From NCBI RefSeq assembly GCF_019890935.1, contig NZ_CP082333.1, forward strand, positions 2,320,001 through 2,384,000: DNA of 64,000 bases, written 5' to 3'. The translations under genes were made by a program, and so were the position numbers. The notes under the pieces are model-generated. The model saw nothing but the letters and a program-made list of their open reading frames with translations, did no database searches and was not told the DNA's origin. Origin of the DNA: Exiguobacterium acetylicum. GTDB lineage: Bacteria > Bacillota > Bacilli > Exiguobacteriales > Exiguobacteriaceae. Positions 8,456-17,624 of this stretch are shown here, piece after piece. Numbering within the stretch: position 1 is the stretch's first letter; each line of letters begins with the position of its first letter.

Positions 8456-9925
8456 ATGACTGAAAAACGATTAACGACCAACCAAGGTGTACCAATCGGA
8501 GACAACCAGAATTCACGTACGGCTGGACGTCGCGGACCAACGCTATTAGAAGACTATCAACTAATTGAAAAGATGGCCCATTTCGACCGGGAACGTGTAC
8601 CTGAGCGTGTCGTACACGCTCGTGGATTCGGTGCTCACGGTGTCTTCACTGTCAAAAACTCAATGAAAAAGTACACGAAAGCTGCGTTTTTACAAGAAGA
8701 AGGGACAGAAGTTCCTGTTTTCGCCCGTTTCTCGACTGTTATTCACGGCACGCATTCTCCAGAGACACTCCGCGATCCACGTGGATTCTCTGTCAAGTTC
8801 TATACAGAAGAAGGAAACTGGGATTTCGTCGGGAACAACCTTCCTGTCTTCTTCATTCGTGATGCTATGAAGTTCCCGGATATGGTCCATTCACTTAAAC
8901 CAGATCCACGCACGAACATTCAAGATCCTGATCGCTACTGGGACTTCATGACACTTCGTCCGGAATCGACGAACATGCTCATGCACCTCTTTACGGATGA
9001 AGGCATTCCTGCAAGCTACCGTAAAATGCGTGGTTCTTCCGTCCATTCATTCAAATGGGTGAACGCTCATGGCAATACGGTTTACGTTAAACTACGCTGG
9101 GTACCGAAAGCTGGCATTCATAATCTCTCAGCAGAAGAAGCAACGGAGATTCAAGGAAAAGACTTTAACCACGCTTCAAACGATACGTTCCAAGCGATTG
9201 AAGACGGAGATTATCCGGAATGGGATCTGTTCGTACAGGTGCTCGATCCGGCTGACGTCGATCAGTTCGATTTCGATCCGCTCGATGCAACAAAGGATTG
9301 GTTTGAAGATGTCATCCCGTTCCAACACGTCGGTACGATGACACTGAACAAAAACGTCGACAACTACTTCGCTGAGACAGAATCTGTCGGCTTCAACCCA
9401 GGAGTCTTGATTCCAGGGATGTTACCATCTGAAGATAAGTTGTTACAAGGTCGTCTGTTCTCTTACTCAGACACACAACGCTACCGTATCGGAACGAACT
9501 ACCAACAACTTCCGATCAACTGTCCGTTCGCACAAGTGAACAACTACCAACGTGATGGTGCAATGCCAGTTGGTCAGCAAACGAGTCCGGTGAACTACGA
9601 ACCAAACCGTTATCAAGAAGAACCAAAAGAAACACCAGAGTATACGGAAGAAAACCAGCCGTTACTTGATGATAAACACGGTCGTCTCGAAATCGAGAAG
9701 ACGAACAACTTCGGTCAAGCCGGCGAAGTATACCGTCGTCTGACAGAAGACGAGCAAGCAGCTCTTCTGAAGAACCTCGTCAATGATCTCAAGCAGGTTC
9801 GCCATGAGAACACAGTCTTGCTCGCAATCTGCAACTTCTACCGTGCTGATGCTTCACTCGGTCAGAAACTATCAGAAGCGCTTCAAGTCGATATCGAACC
9901 GTTCTTGCAACAAATGCGTTCGTAA
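8456..9925 (+). CDS. katA: Monofunctional heme catalase (small subunit, clade 3 type)
   Basis: The protein dismutates hydrogen peroxide to water and oxygen in the cytoplasm. Its 489 aa are typical of small-subunit catalases. The distal histidine lies in VVHARGFGAHG (about residue 54), the distal asparagine in FVGNNLPVFFIRD, and the proximal heme-binding tyrosine in RLFSYSDTQRYRIG. The ATG follows AAGGGGGAGAATAACAG. The gene stands alone with its own promoter region carrying a PerR-like box and its own terminator. Confidence 0.97.
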   Translation: MTEKRLTTNQGVPIGDNQNSRTAGRRGPTLLEDYQLIEKMAHFDRERVPERVVHARGFGAHGVFTVKNSMKKYTKAAFLQEEGTEVPVFARFSTVIHGTHSPETLRDPRGFSVKFYTEEGNWDFVGNNLPVFFIRDAMKFPDMVHSLKPDPRTNIQDPDRYWDFMTLRPESTNMLMHLFTDEGIPASYRKMRGSSVHSFKWVNAHGNTVYVKLRWVPKAGIHNLSAEEATEIQGKDFNHASNDTFQAIEDGDYPEWDLFVQVLDPADVDQFDFDPLDATKDWFEDVIPFQHVGTMTLNKNVDNYFAETESVGFNPGVLIPGMLPSEDKLLQGRLFSYSDTQRYRIGTNYQQLPINCPFAQVNNYQRDGAMPVGQQTSPVNYEPNRYQEEPKETPEYTEENQPLLDDKHGRLEIEKTNNFGQAGEVYRRLTEDEQAALLKNLVNDLKQVRHENTVLLAICNFYRADASLGQKLSEALQVDIEPFLQQMRS

Positions 9926-9934
9926 TATGACACA

Positions 9935-9967
9935 AGCACCCTCGACGCTAGTCTGGGTGCTTTTTTT
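9935..9967 (+). terminator. Intrinsic terminator of katA
   Basis: AGCACCC (9935-9941) pairs with GGGTGCT (9955-9961), followed by a run of seven T. Confidence 0.85.
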
Positions 9968-9972
9968 ATGTC

Positions 9973-11178
9973 TTAATATGGGATGAAATCGTAGCGTTCT
10001 GCTGTTTTATATGTGAACTCATTGAGTTTTTTAAATAAGACGATTTGATCGAGTCCAACCTGCTTGACTGTATTTTGTTGCATGTACCGTTTTTGCTCTG
10101 CCGTAAACGTATTATAGATTGGAGCATAGCCATTGCTTTGGAACGGTTGCATTTGAATCGCCCGATCTGCGTCTTCAAATCGATTGTAGCGAATCGTTCC
10201 TCCGACAACTCCTCTACCGAGAATCGTCATCGCTTTTCCATCCGCCCGGTGCACGTTTCGAATCGTATTATAACGGACCGTTGGATTCTTCCAGTTCATC
10301 ATCGAAATCGCATAATCCTTTGTTCCATCAATCGTATTTTTTTCGATCCGCACATTCGTGTGTAATCGATTTTCTGTATATTGATGTGTGCCGATTGCCA
10401 CGTTGATGTTACGGAACAAGTTATTGCGAATCGTGATATCTGCATTCGGAGTTCCATCTTGTTTCGACCACTTCCAATTGAATCCCTTTGTGATTGGGTC
10501 TGGTGTATCGAGATTAATCGATTCATTCGGACCTGTATTCGGTATCATGACGGCGTCGACGAATTTCATGTTTTCGATGACTGCCTTTTTCGTCGCATCA
10601 AGTTCCATTGCATGTGAACCCTTTTGATTCCGTACTGTGATGCCACCAATATACAAGTTTTGATTATGAGCAATAGCGAACGCTGAACCACGCGTATATC
10701 GATTCAAGTCGATTTGTGCATTCCCTTTTCCGATGATTTTAACGTTTTGTGAGCCATCATACTTTCCGACCTTTTTGTTCAAACGCAATACGGATGGAGC
10801 AACAAGATCAAATACACTGGTCGTTGAACTAATCTTCGTTGTTCCTGTCTCCGTCGTCTTCTTGATGATGACGCCATCTTCCAAGATCACCGTCGTATTG
10901 GACGGAATACCGACACGTAGTGGAGACAGATATGTTCCTTTCGTCAAGACGAGTGTCCCGCCACCCTCTTTTTCAAGGCGCTCCAAATAAGAGCGCATCG
11001 TATAATGGTTGCGCGTCTTTGCATTATAGGTCGTATATTTACGAATCGTCGGGTCAATCGCTTCTGTTTTTGGTGTGATGCGGTATGTCTTTTTAGTCGT
11101 CGCCGCATCCGCTTCACCCGGATGAATACCGATTACAAGTGCAGAGGCGATGAGAACAGCAAGAGTCGTCTGTTTCAT
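9973..11178 (-). CDS. Secreted right-handed parallel beta-helix protein
   Basis: The protein has a Sec signal peptide (MKQTTLAVLIASALV..., likely cut after EADA). It then has repeated turns typical of pectate-lyase-like beta-helices: IRNNLFRNI, VRIEKNTIDGT, VRYNTIRNV, IRYNRFEDAD. Near residue 75 there is a pectin-lyase-fold start (GGTLVLTKGTYLSP). Such proteins usually cut or bind polysaccharide outside the cell; no catalytic set could be assigned, so the substrate is unknown. The start at 11178 is preferred because GGAAGG sits about 10 nt upstream of it. An earlier ATG at 11199 has poor spacing. It converges on katA. Confidence 0.75.
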   Translation of the reverse strand: MKQTTLAVLIASALVIGIHPGEADAATTKKTYRITPKTEAIDPTIRKYTTYNAKTRNHYTMRSYLERLEKEGGGTLVLTKGTYLSPLRVGIPSNTTVILEDGVIIKKTTETGTTKISSTTSVFDLVAPSVLRLNKKVGKYDGSQNVKIIGKGNAQIDLNRYTRGSAFAIAHNQNLYIGGITVRNQKGSHAMELDATKKAVIENMKFVDAVMIPNTGPNESINLDTPDPITKGFNWKWSKQDGTPNADITIRNNLFRNINVAIGTHQYTENRLHTNVRIEKNTIDGTKDYAISMMNWKNPTVRYNTIRNVHRADGKAMTILGRGVVGGTIRYNRFEDADRAIQMQPFQSNGYAPIYNTFTAEQKRYMQQNTVKQVGLDQIVLFKKLNEFTYKTAERYDFIPY

Positions 11179-11346
11179 TTTTTGTAACTTCCTTCCCATC
11201 CTTCAAAACATTCCATCCAATGAAGGTTTATTATAGCATTTATCCAATTAAAGGAAAAATAATTTTCGGTTATGTTGAATAGATTCAGCTGAATGATCTA
11301 CCTTTGTCATCGGCATGCCGCTCCCTTCTTTTAAGTATCACATCAC

Positions 11347-11381
11347 AAAAAAAAGTCCGCCCTACAGTAGCAGGACGAACT
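11347..11381 (-). terminator. Intrinsic terminator of thrS
   Basis: On the minus strand a 12-bp stem with G:U pairs (AGTTCGTCCTGC / GTAGGGCGGACT) and a 4-nt loop is followed by eight T. Confidence 0.85.
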
Positions 11382-11398
11382 CTTTCATGAGGCTAGAA

Positions 11399-13339
11399 TT
11401 ATTTTGAACGGTTCGCGATTTCTTGTTCTAAATCAGCGACGAATTGTTCAAGTGATGCATTGCTTGAGTCTTTTGAACCGTAGCGACGAATGTTGACTTC
11501 GCGCGAGTCGACTTCTTTGTCACCTAAAACAAGCATGACTGGTACTTTGTTGACTTGTGCTTCACGAATCCGGTATCCGAGTTTCTCGTCACGGAAATCT
11601 GTTTCGACACGAATTCCTTTTTTCAGCAAGATCGCTTTGATTTCACGGGCATAGTCTTCATGCACTTTAGAAACCGGAATCAATTTCACCTGAACAGGTG
11701 CGAGCCATGTTGGGAAAGCGCCTTTGTATTCTTCGATCAAGTATGCAACGAATCGTTCCATCGTCGAAACGACACCTCGGTGTAAGACGACCGGACGGTG
11801 ATCTTGTCCGTCATTTCCTTTGTACGTCAATTCGAATCGCTCTGGTAAGAGGAAGTCGAGTTGGACTGTCGAAAGCGTCTCATCTTTACCAAGTGCTGTC
11901 CGAACTTGAACGTCAAGCTTCGGTCCGTAGAAGGCAGCTTCGCCTTCTGCTTCGAAATATTCGAGTTCAAGCTCATCCATTGTTTCTTTCAACTCACGTT
12001 GCGCCATTTCCCAAATCGCATCGTTATCGAAGTACTTCTCTTTATCCGCTGGGTCACGGTACGAAAGACGGAATTTGTAATCCGTGATTCCGAAGTCAGC
12101 ATAGACTTCTTGAATGAGGTGAACGATGGCTTTGAACTCATCTTTCATTTGGTCAGGACGGACGAACGTATGGCCATCGTTAAGGACCATGTAACGAACA
12201 CGCTGAAGACCAGTCAAGGCACCAGACATCTCATAACGGTGCATACCACCAAGCTCCGCGACACGAAGCGGTAAATCACGGTACGAACGCGGTTCGTTCT
12301 TGTAGACCATCATGTGGTGTGGACAGTTCATCGGACGAAGAACGAGTTCTTCATTGTCCATCTCCATTTTCGGGAACATGTCATCTTGATAGTGATCCCA
12401 GTGACCCGATGTCTTGTATAGATCGACTGAACCGAGAACCGGTGTATAGACGTGCTCATATCCAAGTTCGAGTTCTTTATCGACGATATAACGTTCGACC
12501 GTCCGACGGATCGCTGCTCCTTTTGGTAGCCACATCGGGAGTCCTTGACCGACTTCTTGAGAAGTGAAGAACAAGCCAAGTTCCTTCCCGAGTTTACGGT
12601 GATCCCGCTCTTTCGCTTCAGCAAGGAAGTGGAGATGTTGTTTCAACTGATCTTTTGTCGCCCATGCTGTACCGTAAATCCGTTGTAACATCTTGTTTTT
12701 TGAATCCCCGCGCCAGTAAGCACCAGCAATGCTCATCAATTTGAAGACTTGTAGCTTCGCTGTTGCTGGAACGTGTGGTCCACGGCAGAGATCGAAGAAT
12801 TCGCCTTGACGGTAAATCGTCAAATCCTGATCAGCAGGAATCGATTCGATCAATTCGACTTTCAACGGATCATTGAGTTCTTTATAGATTGCAAGTGCTT
12901 CGTCACGCGAAACGACTTCGCGTTCGATCGGCAAGTTCTCACCCGCAATTTTATTCATCATTTTCTCGATTTCTGGTAAGTCTTCTTCTGTCAGACGACG
13001 TTCCATATCGATGTCATAGTAGAAACCATTCTCGATTGTCGGTCCGATCCCAAGATGAATCGTTTCATCTGGATACAGACGTTTGATGGCTTGTGCCATC
13101 AAGTGAGCTGAAGAGTGACGAATCAAGTCGAGCCCTTCTTCTGAATCCGGCATGATCAATTCGATTGTGCCGTCCTCTTCGATTGGACGACGGTAATCGA
13201 TTGCGTGCCCGTTTAGTTTGGCAGCAAATGCTTTTTTACGAAGTCCTGGGCTGATTGAAGCAGCAACTTCTTCTGCTGTCGTACCGACTGCGAATTCCTT
13301 TACGGCGCCATCTGGAAATGTAAGTGCGATGTTTGACAT
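11399..13339 (-). CDS. thrS: Threonine--tRNA ligase
   Basis: This 646-aa class II synthetase charges tRNA-Thr. It has an N-terminal TGS domain (about 1-62), a second additional domain with the editing site, a catalytic core with zinc ligands ([13 protein letters not shown] and the later YNDGHTF-like segment [13 protein letters not shown]), and a C-terminal anticodon-binding domain. The start [11 protein letters not shown] follows AAAGGGGGAAACAGTC; the frame opens seven codons earlier inside the leader. Expression is probably controlled by the T-box leader upstream. Confidence 0.97.
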   Translation of the reverse strand: MSNIALTFPDGAVKEFAVGTTAEEVAASISPGLRKKAFAAKLNGHAIDYRRPIEEDGTIELIMPDSEEGLDLIRHSSAHLMAQAIKRLYPDETIHLGIGPTIENGFYYDIDMERRLTEEDLPEIEKMMNKIAGENLPIEREVVSRDEALAIYKELNDPLKVELIESIPADQDLTIYRQGEFFDLCRGPHVPATAKLQVFKLMSIAGAYWRGDSKNKMLQRIYGTAWATKDQLKQHLHFLAEAKERDHRKLGKELGLFFTSQEVGQGLPMWLPKGAAIRRTVERYIVDKELELGYEHVYTPVLGSVDLYKTSGHWDHYQDDMFPKMEMDNEELVLRPMNCPHHMMVYKNEPRSYRDLPLRVAELGGMHRYEMSGALTGLQRVRYMVLNDGHTFVRPDQMKDEFKAIVHLIQEVYADFGITDYKFRLSYRDPADKEKYFDNDAIWEMAQRELKETMDELELEYFEAEGEAAFYGPKLDVQVRTALGKDETLSTVQLDFLLPERFELTYKGNDGQDHRPVVLHRGVVSTMERFVAYLIEEYKGAFPTWLAPVQVKLIPVSKVHEDYAREIKAILLKKGIRVETDFRDEKLGYRIREAQVNKVPVMLVLGDKEVDSREVNIRRYGSKDSSNASLEQFVADLEQEIANRSK

Positions 13340-13344
13340 GACTG

Positions 13345-13612
13345 TTTCCCCCTTTAACAAAATAAAAAAGACTCATCCCTAAAAAGGGACGAGTCTTAAT
13401 CTCGTGGTACCACCCTCGTTCCCGGACCAATGTTGGTTCGGCTCGAACACGCGTTAACGGGCGTGAGGCGCAAACGGATTAGCCCCGTTCGTGCTATGAG
13501 GGAGTAAAGATATGAATGATGCCATGAGAAGCTTCCACCATTCTTCTCTCGCTAGTTTGGTTCATTTCATACTTCATATCCTCAATCGTTGCATCGTCTA
13601 TTGACGTGTCAT
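13345..13612 (-). promoter_or_regulatory. T-box leader of thrS
   Basis: On the minus strand the core GAGGGTGGTACCACGAG (about 13402-13418) precedes a terminator hairpin formed by GACTCGTCCCTTTTT and AGGGATGAGTC (about 13369-13395) with a following T-run. The arrangement matches the tRNA-responsive T-box family. The conserved stem III-type sequence CGCCCGTTAACGCG is also visible further upstream. The specifier was not placed. Confidence 0.92.
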
Positions 13613-13613
13613 T

Positions 13614-13643
13614 AGTATAACGAATCGGTCGCTTCCTTGACAA
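13614..13643 (-). promoter_or_regulatory. Promoter of thrS
   Basis: On the minus strand TTGTCA (13643-13638), an 18-bp spacer and TATACT (13619-13614), directly upstream of the T-box leader. It partly follows the dnaI stop codon. Confidence 0.6.
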
Positions 13644-13649
13644 GGAAAA

Positions 13650-14567
13650 TTAGTAGCGACGTCGATTTTCACCGAGGAACTCGATCGGTTGCGTCGTCGT
13701 CCGGATCCGCTCCATCAGTCGTGCGGCCTTTAACTTATCACCTTGATCGTTCGTAATCCCGAAATGGAGCTCAAGTTCATCATAAGATAAGTTCGAGCTG
13801 AACAATGTCGGCAGACGATGCATCATGCGGTATTGCAAAATGATTCCGAACAATTCATCCCTTACCCACGGACTGATCGATTCTGCACCGATATCGTCAA
13901 TCAACAAGACTGGAATCGTTTGGAATCCTTCAAGGAACGTATCGAACGAGTCCGACCGGATCCGTCGTTTCGCTTCAGCAACGAATCCCGGGGCATGGAC
14001 GAGAATCGTTGCAATCCGTTCTTTCTTCAGTGCATTCCCGATTGCAGCCAAGAGATACGTTTTCCCGACACCAAAGCTACCGTGCAGGTACAATCCCTTT
14101 ACATGCTCTTTTGAGCGCAAATGATTGAGGAACTGCGACGCCGCACGTAAAGCGAGCTTCCGGTCCGTCGTCGACAAGTCGAAATCGCTGAAGTTCGCAT
14201 CGCGCACTTCGTCCGGCAGGAACAGACTCTTGAATTTTTTCTCAAGTGCACGTTCATCTTCTCGGTCTTTGAGCGCTTGTGACTTCTCATACGAAACGAC
14301 GATTTGTCCTTTTTCGACGTGCAGGATCGGCTGGTAGCCTTCGATGACGGCTTTACTTTCGATCAGTCGATTCCCATCCATCTGTTCCGCGTATTCGTTC
14401 AGTTTGAGCATGCCCCGCTCGATCATCCGTTGATCGATCTCTGGATGGGTCCGTAAGAACATGACGACCCCCGGATGAGACAACACCCGTTGTTGAATCG
14501 CTCGAACCGATTCTGCAACGTCCGGTCGACTTAATATTTTTTCGATAGATGATTGGATATGTTCCAT
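13650..14567 (-). CDS. dnaI: Primosomal protein DnaI (helicase loader)
   Basis: This AAA+ ATPase loads the replicative helicase DnaC onto DNA together with DnaB and DnaD. At 305 aa it has the N-terminal helicase-binding region (about 1-130), Walker A (GSFGVGKTYLL), Walker B (VLLIDDIGAE) and a sensor region near YDELELHFG. The ATG follows AAAGGAGTCGAGAC. It lies 12 bp downstream of dnaB. In B. subtilis ytxC follows before thrS; that gene is absent here. Confidence 0.95.
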   Translation of the reverse strand: MEHIQSSIEKILSRPDVAESVRAIQQRVLSHPGVVMFLRTHPEIDQRMIERGMLKLNEYAEQMDGNRLIESKAVIEGYQPILHVEKGQIVVSYEKSQALKDREDERALEKKFKSLFLPDEVRDANFSDFDLSTTDRKLALRAASQFLNHLRSKEHVKGLYLHGSFGVGKTYLLAAIGNALKKERIATILVHAPGFVAEAKRRIRSDSFDTFLEGFQTIPVLLIDDIGAESISPWVRDELFGIILQYRMMHRLPTLFSSNLSYDELELHFGITNDQGDKLKAARLMERIRTTTQPIEFLGENRRRY

Positions 14568-14579
14568 GTCTCGACTCCT

Positions 14580-15941
14580 TTAGTTCCCCTTCAGTTCTCG
14601 TAAGATTCGTTCCATCTCTTCATCGTCTGGAACATCCGCTTCGAAACTCGCTTTTTTAGAGGCTTCATACTGTTGCTGTTTCGCCTTCTCTTCTTGCAAC
14701 CACTTCGGGTTCGGACCGCCGTTCGTATTGCTGGTCCGTCCCCGACGTCCACCAACGGTCTGACGCGCTCGTTCTTGTTTTTGCTCCTGCTTCTTCGCAA
14801 TCAAATCATCTTGCTCCTGCGTCTTCGCCAGTGCCTCGGATGCTGTCACGTACCCTTTCTGTTTCCAATCATCGACGATCGATAAGAGGAAGTTCTTACT
14901 GAAGCGATTGTCTTTTTTGACGACGAGCGCATAGTAGTAGGCGGCATTGACGATCCCAGACGACATCTCATAATCGATGATCAATTGTTGGATCAACTCT
15001 TCATCTCGCTCTGATAACGCTTTGACCTTCCGCAACTTCGCGACATAATGCTTCGGATGGCTGCTTTCCATCGTTTCCGTCGCTTCGACGTCTCCGACCT
15101 CGATCGTATCGAGTGAGGCGACCTTCGCTTTTTTCTCGCGGCTGAGTTTTTGTTTCGCTGACAACATCATCTGTTTGCAACGTTCTTGTTTCTCAGCATC
15201 GGTCATCGGCAAGTATGCTTCGTGACGGAAACGGGCGTTCAACAGTTCCGCCATCAATGCTTCATTCGACTGCGTGACGTACGCAAGCTTTACGAGCAGA
15301 TGATCGATTGCCTTTGAATAAAACGAGCGTGGCAAAAAGCGATCGGTTTGACGTTTCATCTCTTCTAAATCAAACGAATAATCGAATTCATATACTGCTC
15401 GTTCCTGTTTCGCATAGGCCTTCGGCTGATGCGCGGAAGCAAGACCAGCTTTCACATCGAACACTTGATCAAACCGGACCGTCCGATCAACGATGTTCTT
15501 TGGAAGCGGTTCTGTCCGGAAACGATGCTGGAGGGAGCGGAACCGGATTTCACCGACACGGTAGAACAGCAGACTCGATAACACGCCGTCATTCAAGAAA
15601 GTGTTTGGCGCAAGCGGCACCCGGATTTGATAGATGTAGCGATACGCGGCTTGGCGCGCTTCGAACGTCCGAATCAAACCGATCCCTTCTAGCTTGAATA
15701 ATTCTTCCTTGAACTCATCGACGGAAAAACCGAGTAGCGTTCCGAGTTCTGCATGGGAGATATATTGGGATTTTGTTTTTCCCGGAATCATCTCGCTCCA
15801 AAACGTTTGATAGAGTCCAAGTGCTTTGACACCAATGATCGGCTGGTACAAATAATATAAAGATTGATAGGCTTCACGGTCGACGACACCATTGCTCATC
15901 ACTAAGCAAAGATCGGTACCGGAAAGTTCACGTTCTACCAT
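14580..15941 (-). CDS. dnaB: Replication initiation and membrane attachment protein DnaB
   Basis: This Firmicutes-specific DnaB acts with DnaD and DnaI in helicase loading at oriC and restart sites. It is not the helicase itself. The 453-aa protein shows the DnaB_2/DnaD-like module around SERDEELIQQLIIDYEMSSG (about residues 310-385). A charged, Lys/Glu/Gln-rich C-terminal tail follows. The ATG follows AAAGGACGAGTCAG. It forms the nrdR-dnaB-dnaI cluster conserved in Bacillales. Confidence 0.94.
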   Translation of the reverse strand: MVERELSGTDLCLVMSNGVVDREAYQSLYYLYQPIIGVKALGLYQTFWSEMIPGKTKSQYISHAELGTLLGFSVDEFKEELFKLEGIGLIRTFEARQAAYRYIYQIRVPLAPNTFLNDGVLSSLLFYRVGEIRFRSLQHRFRTEPLPKNIVDRTVRFDQVFDVKAGLASAHQPKAYAKQERAVYEFDYSFDLEEMKRQTDRFLPRSFYSKAIDHLLVKLAYVTQSNEALMAELLNARFRHEAYLPMTDAEKQERCKQMMLSAKQKLSREKKAKVASLDTIEVGDVEATETMESSHPKHYVAKLRKVKALSERDEELIQQLIIDYEMSSGIVNAAYYYALVVKKDNRFSKNFLLSIVDDWKQKGYVTASEALAKTQEQDDLIAKKQEQKQERARQTVGGRRGRTSNTNGGPNPKWLQEEKAKQQQYEASKKASFEADVPDDEEMERILRELKGN

Positions 15942-16013
15942 CTGACTCGTCCTTTCTTTAGGGAGAAAAAGAGAGGTGCGCTGACCGGACAGACGACCTC
16001 TCTTATATCACGT

Positions 16014-16490
16014 TCAATTTTCACGGTCATTTTCTTGATGTCGCTCCATCAGCTCAGAGAGCTCTTGGAAGAAGACATTGATGTCCTTGAATTGTTTATA
16101 GACACTTGCAAAGCGGACGTATGCTACTTCATCGACGGAAGCTAATTCATTTAACACGAGACGTCCGACCTGCTCACTTGGAATCTCATGCTGAGCTGTC
16201 GCCCGCAATGCCTTTTCGACCCGACTGACGACTGTTTCTAGCTGTTCAATCGAAATCGGTCGTTTTTCACAGGCACGCACTAGTCCCCGCAAAATTTTAT
16301 CACGATTGAACTCGTCGCGCGTTCCGTCTTTCTTTACGATGATTAAAGGGGTCTGTTCGACCATTTCGAAAGTCGTAAAGCGATAGCCGCAAGACTCACA
16401 TTCACGTCTCCTCCGAATCGAACCGAAATCCTGGACCGGTCTTGAGTCCAGTACTTTTGTTCCGTTAAAATTACAGGCTGGACAGCGCAT
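16014..16490 (-). CDS. nrdR: Transcriptional repressor NrdR
   Basis: NrdR represses ribonucleotide reductase genes in response to (d)ATP. Its 158 aa begin with a zinc ribbon ([19 protein letters not shown] ... [12 protein letters not shown]), followed by an ATP-cone domain ([20 protein letters not shown]). The start MRCPACNF is chosen over an upstream in-frame ATG because GGAGGTACGGC precedes it and the zinc ribbon is normally N-terminal. It lies 72 bp upstream of dnaB, as in B. subtilis. No NrdR box was searched for elsewhere. Confidence 0.95.
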   Translation of the reverse strand: MRCPACNFNGTKVLDSRPVQDFGSIRRRRECESCGYRFTTFEMVEQTPLIIVKKDGTRDEFNRDKILRGLVRACEKRPISIEQLETVVSRVEKALRATAQHEIPSEQVGRLVLNELASVDEVAYVRFASVYKQFKDINVFFQELSELMERHQENDREN

Positions 16491-16503
16491 GCCGTACCTC
16501 CGT

Positions 16504-16872
16504 TCACGTGATTTCTTTTGTTCCAATCATTTTTAATCGGTATCCCGCATCAAGTGACGCATAGATGCGCTCGATGTGTTTTTCGAGATCAGGTCCGAGA
16601 AGACTTTCACGATGTAAGAATAGATCGACGGCCGTACGTCCGCCCGCCACCATGATGACGGTCGCGAGTCCGTCGACTTCTTTTAATGTAAAAGCGAGTT
16701 CTCCACGTTCCGCGTCAACACGACGTACCGTTCCGCCCTCTTGCTTTAAGATATTTTCTAAACCAGCAAACAACATCTCGACTGTTGCCGCATAGTAGTG
16801 TGTGCGTAAATTTTCGTTTTTATGTGTATCGGATGTCTCTAGCTGTTTTTGCAAGCGTTCCTTCAGTCCCAT
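16504..16872 (-). CDS. Unrecognised small cytosolic protein between speD and nrdR
   Basis: I do not recognise this 122-aa protein. It is soluble, without signal peptide or membrane segment. An N-terminal helical half ([20 protein letters not shown]... [17 protein letters not shown]) precedes an alternating beta-like half ([42 protein letters not shown]). The ATG at 16872 follows AGAGG with 6-nt spacing; an ATG at 16878 abuts that site. It ends 13 bp upstream of the nrdR start and is probably cotranscribed with nrdR-dnaB-dnaI. B. subtilis has no gene at this place as I recall its map. Confidence 0.7.
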   Translation of the reverse strand: MGLKERLQKQLETSDTHKNENLRTHYYAATVEMLFAGLENILKQEGGTVRRVDAERGELAFTLKEVDGLATVIMVAGGRTAVDLFLHRESLLGPDLEKHIERIYASLDAGYRLKMIGTKEIT

Positions 16873-16929
16873 GGTCATCCTCTTTTCTTTGTTTCTTCTA
16901 CTATTAAGAATAACAGACGTCAGACATAT

Positions 16930-16960
16930 TAAAAAGCCCTCGTCTGAACGACGAGGGCTT
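16930..16960 (-). terminator. Intrinsic terminator of speD
   Basis: AAGCCCTCGT and ACGAGGGCTT form a perfect 10-bp stem with a 7-nt loop; on the minus strand it is followed by a T-run. Confidence 0.88.
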
Positions 16961-16979
16961 GACGAATTCGTGTGTGTTG

Positions 16980-17366
16980 TCAGTTGACGTGCTGGACAGT
17001 AGCCGCTGGAACTTGAACAGGTCCCATACCACGTGGAATTTCGACATTTTCACGGATTTTCGCATCGAGCTTTTCAGCAATGTAGTTCGCTGCGATGGCT
17101 GGATCGATCCGATCCCCACAAGTAAAGACATCAACCGATGCATACCCGTGCTCTGGGAAACTGTGAATCGTCAAGTGCGATTCAGAGATAATGACGACGC
17201 CACTGACGCCGTGTGGTGCAAACTTGTGGAATGCTACTTCTCGTACTTCTGCACCTGCTTGAAGTGCTGCATCAACGAAAAGTCGTTCAACGAATTCCAT
17301 GTCGTTCAATTTTTCAGGATTACAATCCCAAAGTTCTGCAATAATGTGTCTTCCCATAGTATCCAT
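16980..17366 (-). CDS. speD: S-adenosylmethionine decarboxylase proenzyme
   Basis: SpeD makes decarboxylated SAM, the aminopropyl donor for spermidine. The 128-aa proenzyme cleaves itself between Glu62 and Ser63 ([15 protein letters not shown]), turning Ser63 into the pyruvoyl cofactor. His68 and Cys in VFTCGDR are also present. The start [13 protein letters not shown] is the family start; an 11-codon upward extension of the frame lies in the leader. It is preceded by an unusually long leader and its own promoter, and followed by a terminator. It is therefore a single-gene unit between gapB and the nrdR cluster. Confidence 0.96.
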   Translation of the reverse strand: MDTMGRHIIAELWDCNPEKLNDMEFVERLFVDAALQAGAEVREVAFHKFAPHGVSGVVIISESHLTIHSFPEHGYASVDVFTCGDRIDPAIAANYIAEKLDAKIRENVEIPRGMGPVQVPAATVQHVN

Positions 17367-17512
17367 TTGTGGATCCCCCCTACATTCAATGGTCTTCAAA
17401 GTAGTTGATCACTTACTTTGCGCCTGAGTCGTTCGCACCCACGGGGGAAAGTTAGTCCAGAGAGGTCCTAACCCTTTAAGCTGCGATTGCCAGACCGATT
17501 GAAGTTCACGAT
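17367..17512 (-). promoter_or_regulatory. Structured leader of speD, type unknown
   Basis: About 145 nt lie between the promoter and the start codon. On the minus strand I see a hairpin GTTAG...CTAAC (near 17451-17472) and a hairpin CAAAGTA...TACTTTG (17398-17421). There is also a CCCCC tract (about 17443-17448) that could pair with the GGGGGG ribosome-binding site (about 17374-17379). It does not match the T-box or the SAM-I riboswitch core as I know them. A post-transcriptional switch is possible but unproven. Confidence 0.4.
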
Positions 17513-17516
17513 TTGA

Positions 17517-17545
17517 ATTATAGCGAGTATCAAAAAGATACACAA
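17517..17545 (-). promoter_or_regulatory. Promoter of speD
   Basis: On the minus strand TTGTGT (17545-17540), a 17-bp spacer and consensus TATAAT (17522-17517). Confidence 0.6.
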
Positions 17546-17576
17546 GGATAAATTTCAAAAATTAATACATTTCTAG

Positions 17577-17621
17577 AAAAAAAACGGGACAGATCCCATC
17601 GTTACTGGAATCTGCCCATTG
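17577..17621 (-). terminator. Intrinsic terminator of gapB
   Basis: On the minus strand GGGCAGATTCC pairs with GGGATCTGTCCC, followed by a long T-run, just after the gapB stop. Confidence 0.8.
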
Positions 17622-17624
17622 TCA

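Noticed and set aside
16504..17366. speD cotranscribed with the nrdR cluster
   Set aside because: A perfect terminator hairpin lies between them at 16930-16960, so speD is probably a separate unit.
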